Below, in pieces: positions 1 through 9,542 of a stretch of DNA of 64,000 nucleotides; position 1 is the first letter of the stretch, and every line of letters begins with the position of its first letter. The notes beneath the pieces are model-generated. The model saw only the letters and a list, made by a program, of their open reading frames with translations, was not told the DNA's origin and did no database searches. This DNA is from Selaginella tamariscina (Eukaryota; Streptophyta; Lycopodiopsida; Selaginellales; Selaginellaceae), in contig PUQB01000045.1 of assembly GCA_003024785.1 (NCBI GenBank), positions 1-64,000 of the forward strand, in the 5' to 3' direction. Position numbers and translations under genes: made by a program.

Positions 1-400
1 CCCTAAAGTCAGGGCCGATGTGGCAACCCATGTGCCACGTGGTTGCTCCCCAATCCCAGGTCAAATTGCCACGTCACGACGAACCCTAAACCCAAACCCT
101 AAGCCCGTGCTGATGTGGCAACCCTAACCTAACCATAGGGTCTGTGTTACATGGCAACCCTAACCCTAAAGTCCATGTGCCAGAGTCTCCTCCGACCCTA
201 GGTCATGCCCACCAACCCTAATCCCTAACCCTAAAGTTAGTGCGATGTGGCAACCCATGTGCACGTGGTTGCTTCCGCAATCCCCAGGTCAAATTGCCAC
301 GTCACGACATACCTAAACCCAAAACCCTAAGTTCGTGCTGACATGGCACCCTAACCTAGGTTATCCACAACCCTTTGCCACACGTGGAACACAAAGGACC
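1..400. repeat. CCCTAAA-interspersed repeat block, copy 1
   Basis: Short unique-looking phrases are separated by CCCTAA/CCCTAAA motifs. A module that includes CCACGTGGTTGC, GTCAAATTGCCACGTCACGA and GATGTGGCAACCCT occurs at 1-225, again in shortened form from about 230, and again at 5761-6127. No ORF in it resembles a protein. The telomere-like motifs and tandem modules suggest subtelomere-type or telomere-derived satellite; this is inference from motif content only. Confidence 0.6.
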
Positions 401-690
401 CTTTGCCTCGTGTCTCCGCTGAAATGGCTGTCCAAGATGGGTTCTTCTTCGGCCTCGTCCCGAACATGGACTCTACATTCGGCGCTCGTGCTCAAGACCA
501 AAACGGTTGTGGTTGCTCTCTTGGTGGCACATTTCTTGTGCCGCTGGCTAGTGGCTGCAGCCGAACTTTTTTGGTGCTCAGTGAGTCCGAGCTCTGCTTT
601 GGCCTGCTGGGGCACTTGGTTAACTTACCTTCTCCGAAATGCAGCCGTGGTGTTGGGGAATGCCTTTGGAGTGTAGCCACATTGTAAGCG
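401..690. repeat. Dispersed repeat module, copy 1 of 3
   Basis: About 265 bp here recur almost unchanged at 7546-7770 and partly at 7297-7491. Shared landmarks include GGTTGTGGTTGCTCTCTTGG and GCAGCCGAACTTTTTTGGTG. Open frames across it show no recognisable domain and differ between copies, so I treat it as non-coding repeat. Confidence 0.65.
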
Positions 691-1026
691 TGCGTCCCGG
701 GTTCTCCAACGGCTTTGAATGCCAAGCAGTGTCAGTCTTGGGGTCTTGGATGGCTTTCCTTTGTAGCCGGACTAGGTCTCGGGCAATTAGACCCGTTTCC
801 GGCCACTGCCTTTGCTTTCGGACCATGCCAAAACAATACGGGTTTACGGTGCTAAGCTTGCCCGGTTCTATCATAACCGTATTAGGTCTCCAAGGTGAGC
901 AGCCTATAGTAATGGAACAATGTAAGGGAAGTCGGCCCAGTGCTCCCATGTCAAACTGAAGCCAAGCATGACTCTCTCCAAGCTCGTCATCTAATTAGTC
1001 ACTGGTTCTGCCGCTTTTGTTCCATT
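691..1026. other. No feature recognised
   Basis: Mixed-composition sequence between two repeat blocks. Short open frames on both strands show no domain or motif. Confidence 0.4.
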
Positions 1027-1360
1027 GGAATAAACCCTAAACCCTAAGGGGCACGTGGGGTACATTTTCGATCTTAGAGACCGAGGTCCTTGGACTTGGA
1101 CTCCTAATGTCGTTGGCCAGTGTGGGGTACATTTTCCTAGACTTGGCCATACAGTTAGCACTTGGTTTGGACAGCCAAGGAGTTGGAATCCTCTACTTGG
1201 ATTTCTTTCCTTGGGCAGGCCTACGGGCATGGAGTTTTGGGTCTAGACTTCACCCTAAACCAGAAGGGGCCATGTGGGGTACATTTTCGATCCAGAGTTC
1301 AAGGTCCTTGGACTGCGCTTCCTACCTAGGGTATTGACCTTACCCTAACCTCTACTATGT
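1027..1360. repeat. Block with three copies of a 15-bp phrase
   Basis: GTGGGGTACATTTTC occurs at 1055, 1122 and 1274, in different contexts. The segment 1298-1360, which contains GGTCCTTGGACTGCGCTTCC, is repeated at about 3325-3390. It looks like an array of shuffled short repeats. Confidence 0.5.
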
Positions 1361-1661
1361 CCTTAGCTCCAAGTCCCTAATCCGAATACCTAAGTTTGAA
1401 AACCAAGTACCACACACGAAATGTTGAAGTCCGAAAAGCCAAAAACACTAATTGCCAAATCCAGAGGCCAAGTCCGAACTCCAAAACCCAAGATACCAAA
1501 TGTGCAAGTCCGAAAGGCGAAATACACTCCCTACATGCCACAACTACTTGCCATGCCACTCAGGATAGCTGGAGCTCAGTTCGCGAGTTCTGTGGGTAAA
1601 GCGAATGATTAGAGGCATCGGGAGTTAATAACCTCGACCTATTCTCAAACTTTAAATAGGC
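1361..1661. repeat. Repeat shared with 5462-5760, part direct and part inverted
   Basis: The stretch around 1367-1413 (CAAGTCCCTAATCCGAATAC) is repeated directly at 5462-5510, and 1428-1540 is repeated directly at about 5650-5760. The segment 1595-1661, including AATGATTAGAGGCATCGGG, reappears as its reverse complement at 5521-5583. The two copies bracket a 3.8-kb stretch holding AT-rich DNA and the Helitron-like remnant. Confidence 0.65.
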
Positions 1662-2640
1662 AGGGCGCCGGGGTTGCTTCGGTGAACCCGGCAGCGGAAT
1701 CCGAGCTCCAAGTGGGCCATTTTTGGTTAAGGAGAAGCGGTGAAACTACTGTCTATCACAAGACCAGTGGAAGCCGAAGCTAGCCGGTAAACCCCGGTGG
1801 TGACAGTGTCTCCATATTGAGCATAACATAGTATATTTAACAAAATATCACAAACACGCACGCAGGGTAGTCCGAACGTACCTGCAGCCAACAGCAAAGT
1901 AAGAACACGTTAGCATAAAGAATCTGTGTTCTAAGCTTATTACATAAGCTACTAGCATGAACAAACAATGCATAGGCATTCGGTACTTTGTTCGGGCCTG
2001 TGTACGTATCAGAATGTCTTCTTCTAAGACACTAAGGAACCTAAAATGCAGAGTCACTGTGGATTGTTATCTGGGAGTATATAAATAAAACCCGGATTTC
2101 TGAAGTTTAGAACGACCATTGCTTCATTCATATTGTCGTCTGCAAACTTTATCAATCAGGGATATACAGAGAGCATAGACACATACATACGTGGTGCGTG
2201 GTAGGAGTAACAAGCGGGCTTTGTACAGCAAAAGTCGAGTGTCAGGAAGCAAAACGCTTACAAAACCCATACACATACATACGGTTCAAAAATTGTTCGG
2301 CCACATGTTAAACGTGGGATACTGTATCCACCGCTTATCTGGTCCAAGAGGGTTTATATGTTATAAACCGTTGGTTTAAATCTCCTCCAGAGCACAAAAT
2401 AGACACATATATCATGTATTTATCCCACATATGTTTAATGGAAAATACACACACCTTTAGCGTGAATCGACACTCTATGGTGGTTGCCACATATGAATAG
2501 AATCTGCCCATGTCGAACTCATCTGCTGGAAACACACAGCGCCCGTGTAGCCTCCGCCATAGCCAAAACCTTAACACACGGATTTGGTTTTGGGCAAGAC
2601 CTTTAATTAGGGTATTATGTTACTCTGTTTGGCCAGCTCT
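1662..2640. other. Intergenic sequence, nothing recognised
   Basis: Short open frames on both strands have no recognisable domain, and no tRNA or rRNA pattern was seen. Composition becomes AT-rich toward the right end. Confidence 0.4.
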
Positions 2641-3320
2641 GTATATTAGGATATCTTTTTAATATCCGAATATTCTTACAAGAATATTGGTATATTTCAA
2701 AAGATTTGAATATTCTCGTACGAATATTCGTGTGTATTTTCTAGAATATTCTTTTTCTAGAATATCCGATATAATAGATTATAATATTCCTTGGAATTTC
2801 ATATCTACATGCAAACTAATGTTTGCTAATGAGTCTTTTTCAATATATATATTATGTTTTTTTAAAAAAACTTTTATTCACACGCTACGTGTATAATACC
2901 TTTTTTAAAAAAACGCTTATTAAATTACACAACAACCCTGTTTATGTAATTTGTAAAATATAAATTTTATCACGTTTCGATAAAATTATAAACGTAATAG
3001 TTTTTTAAAAAAAAACCATTAGTTTCACTTATGACTTTTTTATTCATAAGTATAGAAAGCACGTTTTTTTTAAAAAACTTTTTACACATGGAGCGTGTTT
3101 TTTACCAGTAATATACATATTTATATGCATATTAATGCTTAAATGTTTAAAACTACTTTGTAAGAACGAATGTCCAAGTCAATTCAACAGATCAATTTTT
3201 TTAAAAAAAGACTGATTTATTTGCATTTTACTTTGCAAACAAAGTATATCATGAAGACATGTAACATGTCTATTAGATTTAATAAGTTTATCAAGTCAAT
3301 TTATCAAATCAACTTGTTAA
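2641..3320. repeat. AT-rich block with GAATATTC and T-run/A-run palindromes
   Basis: GAATATTC occurs at 2668, 2708, 2722 and 2744. The last lies inside TTCTAGAATATTC (2739-2751), which matches the heat-shock-element pattern TTCnnGAAnnTTC. Further right, T(6-8)A(6-9) palindromes recur near 2858, 2901, 3001, 3065 and 3197. The block abruptly abuts a copy of the 1298-1360 repeat at about 3325. Confidence 0.6.
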
Positions 3321-3419
3321 AGAGTTCGAGGTCCTTGGACTGCGCTTCCTACCATAGGGTATTGACCTTAACCCTAACCTCTACTACTCACACATTGGTA
3401 ATATTTAACAATCCTGGGA

Positions 3420-3626
3420 ATGAAAGACTATCTACAACCTGCTAAAACATCCAAGGAAGAACAAAAGAGCAATACCAAAGTTGAACCACCCGTGGTAGCT
3501 ATCTTACCAACTGTCAAAACAGAGGACATAACAACAACAGTGGAGAAGGTAAAAAAGAATAAAAGACAAGCTGATGAAGACAATATTGAAGACGGTAAGC
3601 CAAAGAAATCAAAGAATAAAAAGTAA
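3420..3626 (+). CDS. Small lysine-rich ORF, unknown
   Basis: The 68-codon frame starts with ATG and ends in TAA. It encodes a very hydrophilic peptide rich in Lys, Glu and Thr, with a basic tail (KPKKSKNKK) that could act as a nuclear signal. No domain is recognisable. It lies upstream of, and in the opposite direction to, the Helitron-like remnant. It could be a captured exon, part of a transposon gene, or a chance frame in A-rich DNA. A second Lys-rich block at 35481-35883 is similar only in composition. Confidence 0.25.
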   Translation: MKDYLQPAKTSKEEQKSNTKVEPPVVAILPTVKTEDITTTVEKVKKNKRQADEDNIEDGKPKKSKNKK

Positions 3627-3769
3627 ATTCGTTTGTAAAGGTTTCTTTCAAGGAAACAAATTGTTTAAATTAACTCACTATCCACACAACCGTTTCCAGT
3701 TTTTTTTTACTCAATGAACGGCCCTCGATGTCACCTAAAACACGTTCTGACCGACTTCAATTCCGATCT

Positions 3770-4190
3770 TTCTTCTGCCTAATATTCGCTAAATACGGTA
3801 ATCCTGCTTAAAATATGATTAAGTCCAATGGACGGTACACGTTGATTTTCGCACTCAGGTCTTTCTGATGACATCCATTTTCCATAGTCTTGGTGTCGTT
3901 GGACGAGCTCGTCCAGATCTACTAACCCATTCAGTCCGATCTCTATTTTCTGTCTCAGATCCGCTATTATATTACTAATCGTCTAACCGTTGTTAATCTG
4001 CGTAATTAAACAAAACCGACGGTGGACAGCGCTTTTCCGCAATAACTCCCCGTACCAACACCTGTTCCTAGCGTTTTTGGAGTCTTTGAAAAGCCCTTGT
4101 CCAGATCTACCAACCCACTTACTCCGATCTCCATTTTCTGTCTCATATCCGCTAATTTTTACTAATAGTGTAACTACTTTGTTCACAAGA
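3770..4190. repeat. Degenerate satellite-like repeat, two diverged units
   Basis: Two head-to-tail units share landmarks in the same order: a TCCGATCTC-type phrase, TTTTCTGTCTCA, then ATCCGCTA. The same order of landmarks is seen in the better-preserved array at 6120-7030 (GATCTACGAGCCCA, CCGATCTCCGTTT, GATATTCGCTAA). Frames across it show only low-complexity or coiled-coil-like peptides. Confidence 0.5.
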
Positions 4191-4403
4191 CTTTGCACCT
4201 GTTGATCTGTCTTTAGCATCTCTCTCCCATACCTATCCATTTCCTCCATAAGTTTCTCCTCACTGTCTATAAACTTTCTTGCAACGCACTCGTCAAAGTA
4301 CTGTGTCAACCTTCTGTCCTCAATTCAACTTGGATCGTCAAAGCTCTGCTTCCTTTCGAAATGGCACCTACATTGACAATGTAATTGTGTCAATAACAAG
4401 TTA

Positions 4404-5317
4404 TCAATCAAAATAGCACAGCATTGGAAGCACAACAAATATGCTCACCTTCCTCAGCAACATATTGTAGAAGTACTCTTCCGTTTGGTACACTGGATCA
4501 TAATGCGAGAATCTAACCACCTTGTTACACTCATAGACATTGTTCCCTAGGCTATCAACGCCAACAAGCCTCACTCCTGCTTTGTTCTGAAATGACTGTG
4601 GTCGAATTGAATAGTTTGAAAAGTATTCATAGAAAGTAGGACTCAAGAACAGCAGGCCTGGCTACATACTTTTGAACATTCGCCATTATAGGCTTCCTCG
4701 AGTTAGTCACTCTCTTACCTACGTGAGGTGAAGAATCTATATACTCAACTGCTTCTGACCTCTCAATCAGCGGAATCTGTAGGCATATAACAGCTGCTTC
4801 AGAAGCAGATACGGGCTTCACAAACACCATTGATGATACAAGCTTCAAAGTGACATCATCCATTCCTCCCAAACCAAGACTAACGGCATCTGATGTGTCT
4901 ATGCTAATAGGAGCAGAAGGTTCGGACTTCATCGCATACTTCAAGAGGTATAGGGCCCATGCAGAATCTGTAATCCGCTGTATGTTCATGTGCGCACCCC
5001 ATATAGAAAGCAATCTAGCATGGTACTGAACAACATTCCTATCTTCATTGCGTGGCCTAAGTACTCCCACATGTTTGTTTTCTTATTCAAACTTGCTTCA
5101 GTAGACATGTACGGTTTGAATGGAAAACCGTACTTGCAATGGTTATTAATAACACAACCACCTGACGGCATCTATGCATTTGCCTTCTAAGCACAAGGTT
5201 CAACAGCTTCCTGTCCTCCTCAGATTCAGGTTGTACAGCATTACCTTCAACATCAAAATCCGATGGAACATACGCCTGTATCTCATTTGTCACACGTTCC
5301 AGATCAGCACCATCCAC
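4404..5317 (-). pseudogene. Helitron-like replicase/helicase, N-terminal fragment
   Basis: Three consecutive minus-strand frames (5317-5087, 5070-4627, 4646-4404) together look like the Helitron-type protein upstream of the helicase. Reading downstream, one sees QMHRC, then CKYGFPFKPY (Cys-rich GKCKYGFP-type segment), then RNVVQYHARLLSIWGAHMN with QRITDSAWALYLLKYAMK, and finally RFSHYDPVYQTEEYFYNMLL. The family is known for rolling-circle transposition of DNA elements. The frame changes twice and the helicase motifs are absent, so this is an inactive fragment. I saw no convincing TC start or hairpin-CTRR end. Assignment to Helitron is by motif memory and is moderately secure. Confidence 0.6.
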
Positions 5318-5461
5318 CAGAGAATAATGTGTGTGTGTAGAGAACCCCTATTCTGCACTTCGTATCTCACAACATAGTGCAACACGTTTCCCAACAATTC
5401 CATTCCACCAGGAAGAATGAATTCCCGTAAAAAGTTCCACAACCGAACTTAGTATCCCAAA

Positions 5462-5760
5462 TACTAAATACCAAGTCCCTAATCCGAATACCTAAGTTTG
5501 AAAACAAAATACCACACCTACCTATTTAAAGTTTGAGAATAGGTCGAGGGTTATTAACCCCCGATGCCTCTAATCATTCGCTTTAACCCTAACCTGTACT
5601 ATGTCCTAACCTTCTCCTAAACCTGACCTGGCCAACGACTTGGACTTATGTCCGAAAAGCCGAAAACACTAATTGCCAAATCCAAAGGCCCAAGTCCGAA
5701 CTCCAGAACCCAAGATACCAAAACTCCAACTCCGAAAAGCCGAAAACACTACTTGCCATG
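5462..5760. repeat. Second copy of the 1361-1661 repeat
   Basis: The left part repeats 1367-1413 directly. The part 5521-5583 is the reverse complement of 1595-1661, and the right part (from about 5648) repeats 1428-1540 directly. A local inversion therefore distinguishes the two copies. Confidence 0.6.
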
Positions 5761-6127
5761 CCACGTGCTTGCCTCCCAAATGCCCAGGTCAAATTGCCAC
5801 GTCACGACGAACCCTAAACCCAAAACCCTAAGTCCGTGCTGATGTGGCAACCCTAAACCTAACCATAGGGTCTGTGCTGACATGGCAACCCTAACCCTAA
5901 AGTCCATGTGCCAGAGTCTCCTCCCGTCCCTAGGTCATGCCCACCAACCCTAAACCCCAAGGTCCATGCTAACGTGTAAACCCTAGTGGCACGGGCTCGG
6001 TTCTCCAAGCCCTAGGTGAAACCGCACAACCCTAACCCCTAACCCTAAAGTCAGGGCCGATGTGGCAGCCATGTGCCATGTGGTTGCCTCCCAATCCCCA
6101 GGTCAAATTGCCACGTCACGACGAACC
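5761..6127. repeat. CCCTAAA-interspersed repeat block, further copies
   Basis: These are near copies of the module at 1-240, with the same order of GTCAAATTGCCACGTCACGA, CATAGGGTCTGTGCTGACAT and GTCATGCCCACCAACCC phrases separated by CCCTAA motifs. Confidence 0.6.
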
Positions 6128-7030
6128 CGCGTTTCTCCCGCGTAACTCGCCCGTCCGGACTCCGTTTTTGGCGTATTTGGGTTTGGTTCGTAGCCCTCGG
6201 CCGGATCTACGAGCCCAAGTTGTCCGATCTCCGTTTGGATATTTGCGTTGTCTGATATTCGCTAAATACTGCACACCTCGTTAAACTTGTTAATTAAATC
6301 CGGCGAACGGTCAGCAACGTTTGCCGCAGTTTCCGTGCGGTACATCTGTCCGTCTCTCGTAGTTTTGGTTCCGTTGGAACCGTCTCGTCTGGATTTAAAC
6401 TTCTTAATCCATTTAAACTTCTTAATTAAATCCGGCGAACGGTCTGCAACGTTTCTCCACCTGTTGAACGGCCTGGATCTCCCGGTTTCTGACGGCCCGA
6501 ATTCTTATTTCAATGTCTCCTTGGTCCTTTTGAATTTTTGAGTCATTTCACATCTGTCTCGGGTGGATCGGCCCGATCTTCGAGACCGATGCGGAATCGC
6601 AGTGGTCTGATGTTTCTGCAGTTTTCTACATGCGTTTCTATGGCCCGGCCGCTTGCAAGGGCTAATTAACTTTATGGCGACGGACCGGAGCGTTTTTCGT
6701 GCGTAAGTCGCCCGTTTGAACTCCGTTTTTGGTGTTTTTGGTGTCTTTGCGAAGCCCACGGCCGGATCTACCACTAGAAATCCGATGTTTCTACAGATTT
6801 CTGTGTGTGATTCCGTGGCCCGCCGCTTGCAAGGGCTAATTAAATTTATGGCGACGGTCTACAGCGTTTTTCGCACGTAAGTCGCCTGTCCGGACTCCCA
6901 TTTTGGTGTTTTTGATGTCTTTCCGTAGCCCTCGGCCGGATCTACGAGCCCATGTTGCCCGATCTCCGTTTCGATATCTGTGCCGTCTGATATTCGCTAA
7001 TTACCGCACGGCCCCTTAAACTTCTTAATA
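6120..7030. repeat. Tandem degenerate satellite, unit about 174 bp
   Basis: GCTTGCAAGGGCTAATTAA-type phrases start at 6651 and 6825, giving a period of 174. Each unit then reads GCG(T)5CG, GTAAGTCGCC, a CTCCGTTTTTGGTG-like phrase, GCCGGATCTAC and a CCGAT phrase. Earlier, more diverged units fill 6120-6600. I see no coding content. Confidence 0.6.
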
Positions 7031-7071
7031 AGTTTGTGCCCTATCCGAATTTCCTCTGGGATGACAATTTC

Positions 7072-7145
7072 GTGCCAGCCCAATAGTTAGGATAGGAAAA
7101 AGGGGGGGGGGGGCTCCGTGACGGAAATAAGGTATGTATATAAGT
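7072..7145 (+). mobile_element. LTR fragment (G-run/TATA region)
   Basis: GTGCCAGCCCA, a 12-G run at 7102-7113, then CTCCGTGACGGAAATAAGG matches the region around the G-run in the LTRs at 8140-8215 and 15355-15420. Only this short piece is present. Confidence 0.55.
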
Positions 7146-7294
7146 GACTTGTGACTTGTGCCCGAGCTCTTTGTCCGAAATGCAGTCCGAGATGAATTGG
7201 TGTTGGCAATGCCGTTGCGTAGGCCGGCACCTTCATGTCGTGGAAGCAAAGTATGATGGGGAAATCGACACAGAGTTTCAAGTATTTCGGTGCT

Positions 7295-7770
7295 CATATT
7301 GAAGACCAAATCGGTTGTGGTTGCTCTCTTGGTGGCACATTTCTTGTGCCGCTAGCTAGTGGCTGCAGCCGAACTTTTTTGGTGCTCCAGTGAGTCCGAG
7401 CTCTGCTTTGGCTTGCTGGGGTGCTTGGTTATCTTTACCTTGTCCAAAATGCAGCCCGACTGGGGTTGGGGAATGCCTTTGGTAGCCCTTCACTCTCAGT
7501 TCGGCCATGAGTATGCATCAGCCACCTCAAATTGTAGGCCTCGTGTCTCCCCTGAGGTGGCTGTCCGAGATGGGTTCTTCTTCGGCCTCGTCCGAGCATG
7601 GACTCTACATTCGGCGCTCGTGCTCAAGACCAAAACGGTTGTGGTTGCTCTCTTGGTGGCACATTTCTTGTGCCGCTGGCTAGTGGCTGCAGCCGAACTT
7701 TTTTGGTGCTCCAGTGAGTCCGAGCTCTGCTTTGGCCTGCTGGGGCACTTGGTTATCTTTACCTTGTCCG
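7295..7770. repeat. Dispersed repeat module, copies 2 and 3 in tandem
   Basis: 7297-7491 and 7546-7770 both match the module at 412-690. The second copy here runs directly into telomere-type sequence at 7771. Confidence 0.65.
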
Positions 7771-7817
7771 GGGTTTAGGGTTAGGGTTTAGGGTTAGGGT
7801 TTAGGGTTTAGGGTTTA
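7771..7817 (+). repeat. Interstitial telomere-type repeat
   Basis: About 47 bp of (TTTAGGG)n with one TTAGGG-type shortened unit in places. TTTAGGG is the common land-plant telomere repeat. It joins repeat module copy 3 on the left directly to an LTR that lacks its first 95 bp or so on the right. Confidence 0.8.
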
Positions 7818-9527
7818 AAACAGCCCCGCTTAGTGCACTTAGGTGTTTAGGGTAGTCTGGCCGGCTATCTTTAGATGTCGCGAGAAACTCTAAGCGAAGG
7901 TAGCATTTACCTTCTAGAAAACCCACCCCCAATTTTGACGTCCCGAATAGCTGATTGATCTTTGCAGATGAGTTCGGCGTGTTAAATAGGGTTAGGAACA
8001 CCCCTAGGTTGACCTAACCCTAGGGTTGCCCTAACCCACGCCCTAAAACCCCCACCCCCTTGGGTAGGGTTTAGGGGTAGGAGTAAGGGTAGTTATAGGC
8101 TCATATTGCTAATTTATCTAAGGGGCTAAATTCAGTGCCAGCCCACTAACACATACAGGAAAAGAAGGGGGGGGGGGGGCTCCGTCACATAAATAAGGTA
8201 GAGTATACGTAGGAGAGCTCCTGGGTTCATGAATGAGTTCGTTGCTCTTCTGCCGGTGCAAGCTTCAGCTTGTGTCGTTAAGGTACAACCCTCTGTTGTG
8301 CCGCCCTAACTTCCAGATGCCAGGGGTACGTCCCACCTTCGGGGTAGCTTACCCTTAACGTTGGCGAATCCATGCCTGGGAGGTCTTGTCGGATGCACGT
8401 TCCAAGAGAGGTTGAGGCTTGTCTCCAGCCTCCTCCTCCACGTCAAGCTAGGAGCACACTCACAGCAACAGGCACGTGTCCTTGTCCAACTGTGGTGTGG
8501 GTTCTTGTTTGACAGGTTCCTTACCTGGTCTTGAGGGATAATTGAGGGGTTCTAGAGTTGGCATTTAGGAGCCACGTTTGTGGCACTTGGTGCAACTCTT
8601 GAATCTAAGGGCTATGGCATGATAGCCCACATCGGGAAGGCAGTGTCACATGGAGATGTGACACTGGGCTAAACGTCACATGGTAAACGCCTGAGGCACG
8701 CCCTTTGGGGTTATGTCATGGGCTTGTCCCAAGGGGTTGGATACTTAGCAAACAGGCATGCTTGTGCTTGCACTAGGGTGCTAAGCCTTGGGCATCCGCT
8801 CAAGGGAGGTTAGGTCTCATAACTAGGTGTGCTTTGGCACACTTGGCTAGGGGAGTGTTCTCCTTGGAATTCAAGGGTTGAACAACCTAAGTTAGCAGAA
8901 GCCCTTTCGTGAGGCACTCGCAAGGTCATGTGCTTAGGGTTATCCCAAACCTAGCCTTAGGGAGTTTGCTTAGCAGAACACTCGTGCGCCTACGGCGCAC
9001 ACTCGTGTCCTCACTAAGTACTAGCCCTAGGTCTAGGGTATAACTTGGCCACTCAAACCCTTAGGGGTTAGTCGTGGTTCAGGGTACCCCTTGTCGCCCT
9101 AAAGGGGTTGTACTCCCGGATGAGGGTGATTCCTCAAGGGGTAAGTGACGATGCCTTAGCTCTGTCAGGGGTATGTGTGGAACACACGTCTCCTTGATGG
9201 GGGTTAGGGCATGAGCCTGTCTAGGTCTTCTAGGGCAAGACCCTAAGTCAACTAGGGTTATCCCTCAAGGGTTTTGGGGGTAGACACTCTAGGGAGACTT
9301 AGGCTAAACCCTAAGTCAACTAGGGTTATCCCTCAAGGGTTCTGGGGGCAGACATTCTAGGGAGACTTAGGCTAAACCCTAAGTCTCTGTCCACTTGGGC
9401 ATTAGAGTCTAACCCTAGGGGTCGTTGGGGTTGTTCTGGGAAACTTAGCGTTGCTCACACAGGGTGATGACGCCGAATGGCCACCTGGCAGCCACGTTTG
9501 TTGGCCCTTTGGGTTAAAACTCTGACA
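7818..9527 (+). mobile_element. 5' LTR of element A, 5'-truncated
   Basis: It aligns along its length with 15045-16738. The G-run lies at 8168-8179 and is followed by a CATAAATAAGG TATA-like motif. A perfect 11-bp inverted repeat (8641-8651/8656-8666) and two units of a minisatellite of about 68 bp (about 9240-9400) lie in the right half. The first 95 bp or so are replaced by telomere-type repeat. Confidence 0.75.
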
Positions 9528-9528
9528 A

Positions 9529-9542
9529 TTGGTATCGGAGCC
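9529..9542 (+). promoter_or_regulatory. Primer-binding site, initiator tRNA-Met type
   Basis: TTGGTATCGGAGCC begins one base after the LTR end. It matches the usual plant retroelement site TGGTATCAGAGC with one change. Confidence 0.8.

Noticed and set aside
1..400. True chromosome end
   Set aside because: CCCTAAA motifs are interspersed rather than in a perfect array and the sequence continues with other repeats; only telomere-like, not a telomere.
361..959. Several overlapping open frames of 77-113 codons on both strands
   Set aside because: They lie in a repeat module present three times, the frames differ between copies, and no domain is seen.
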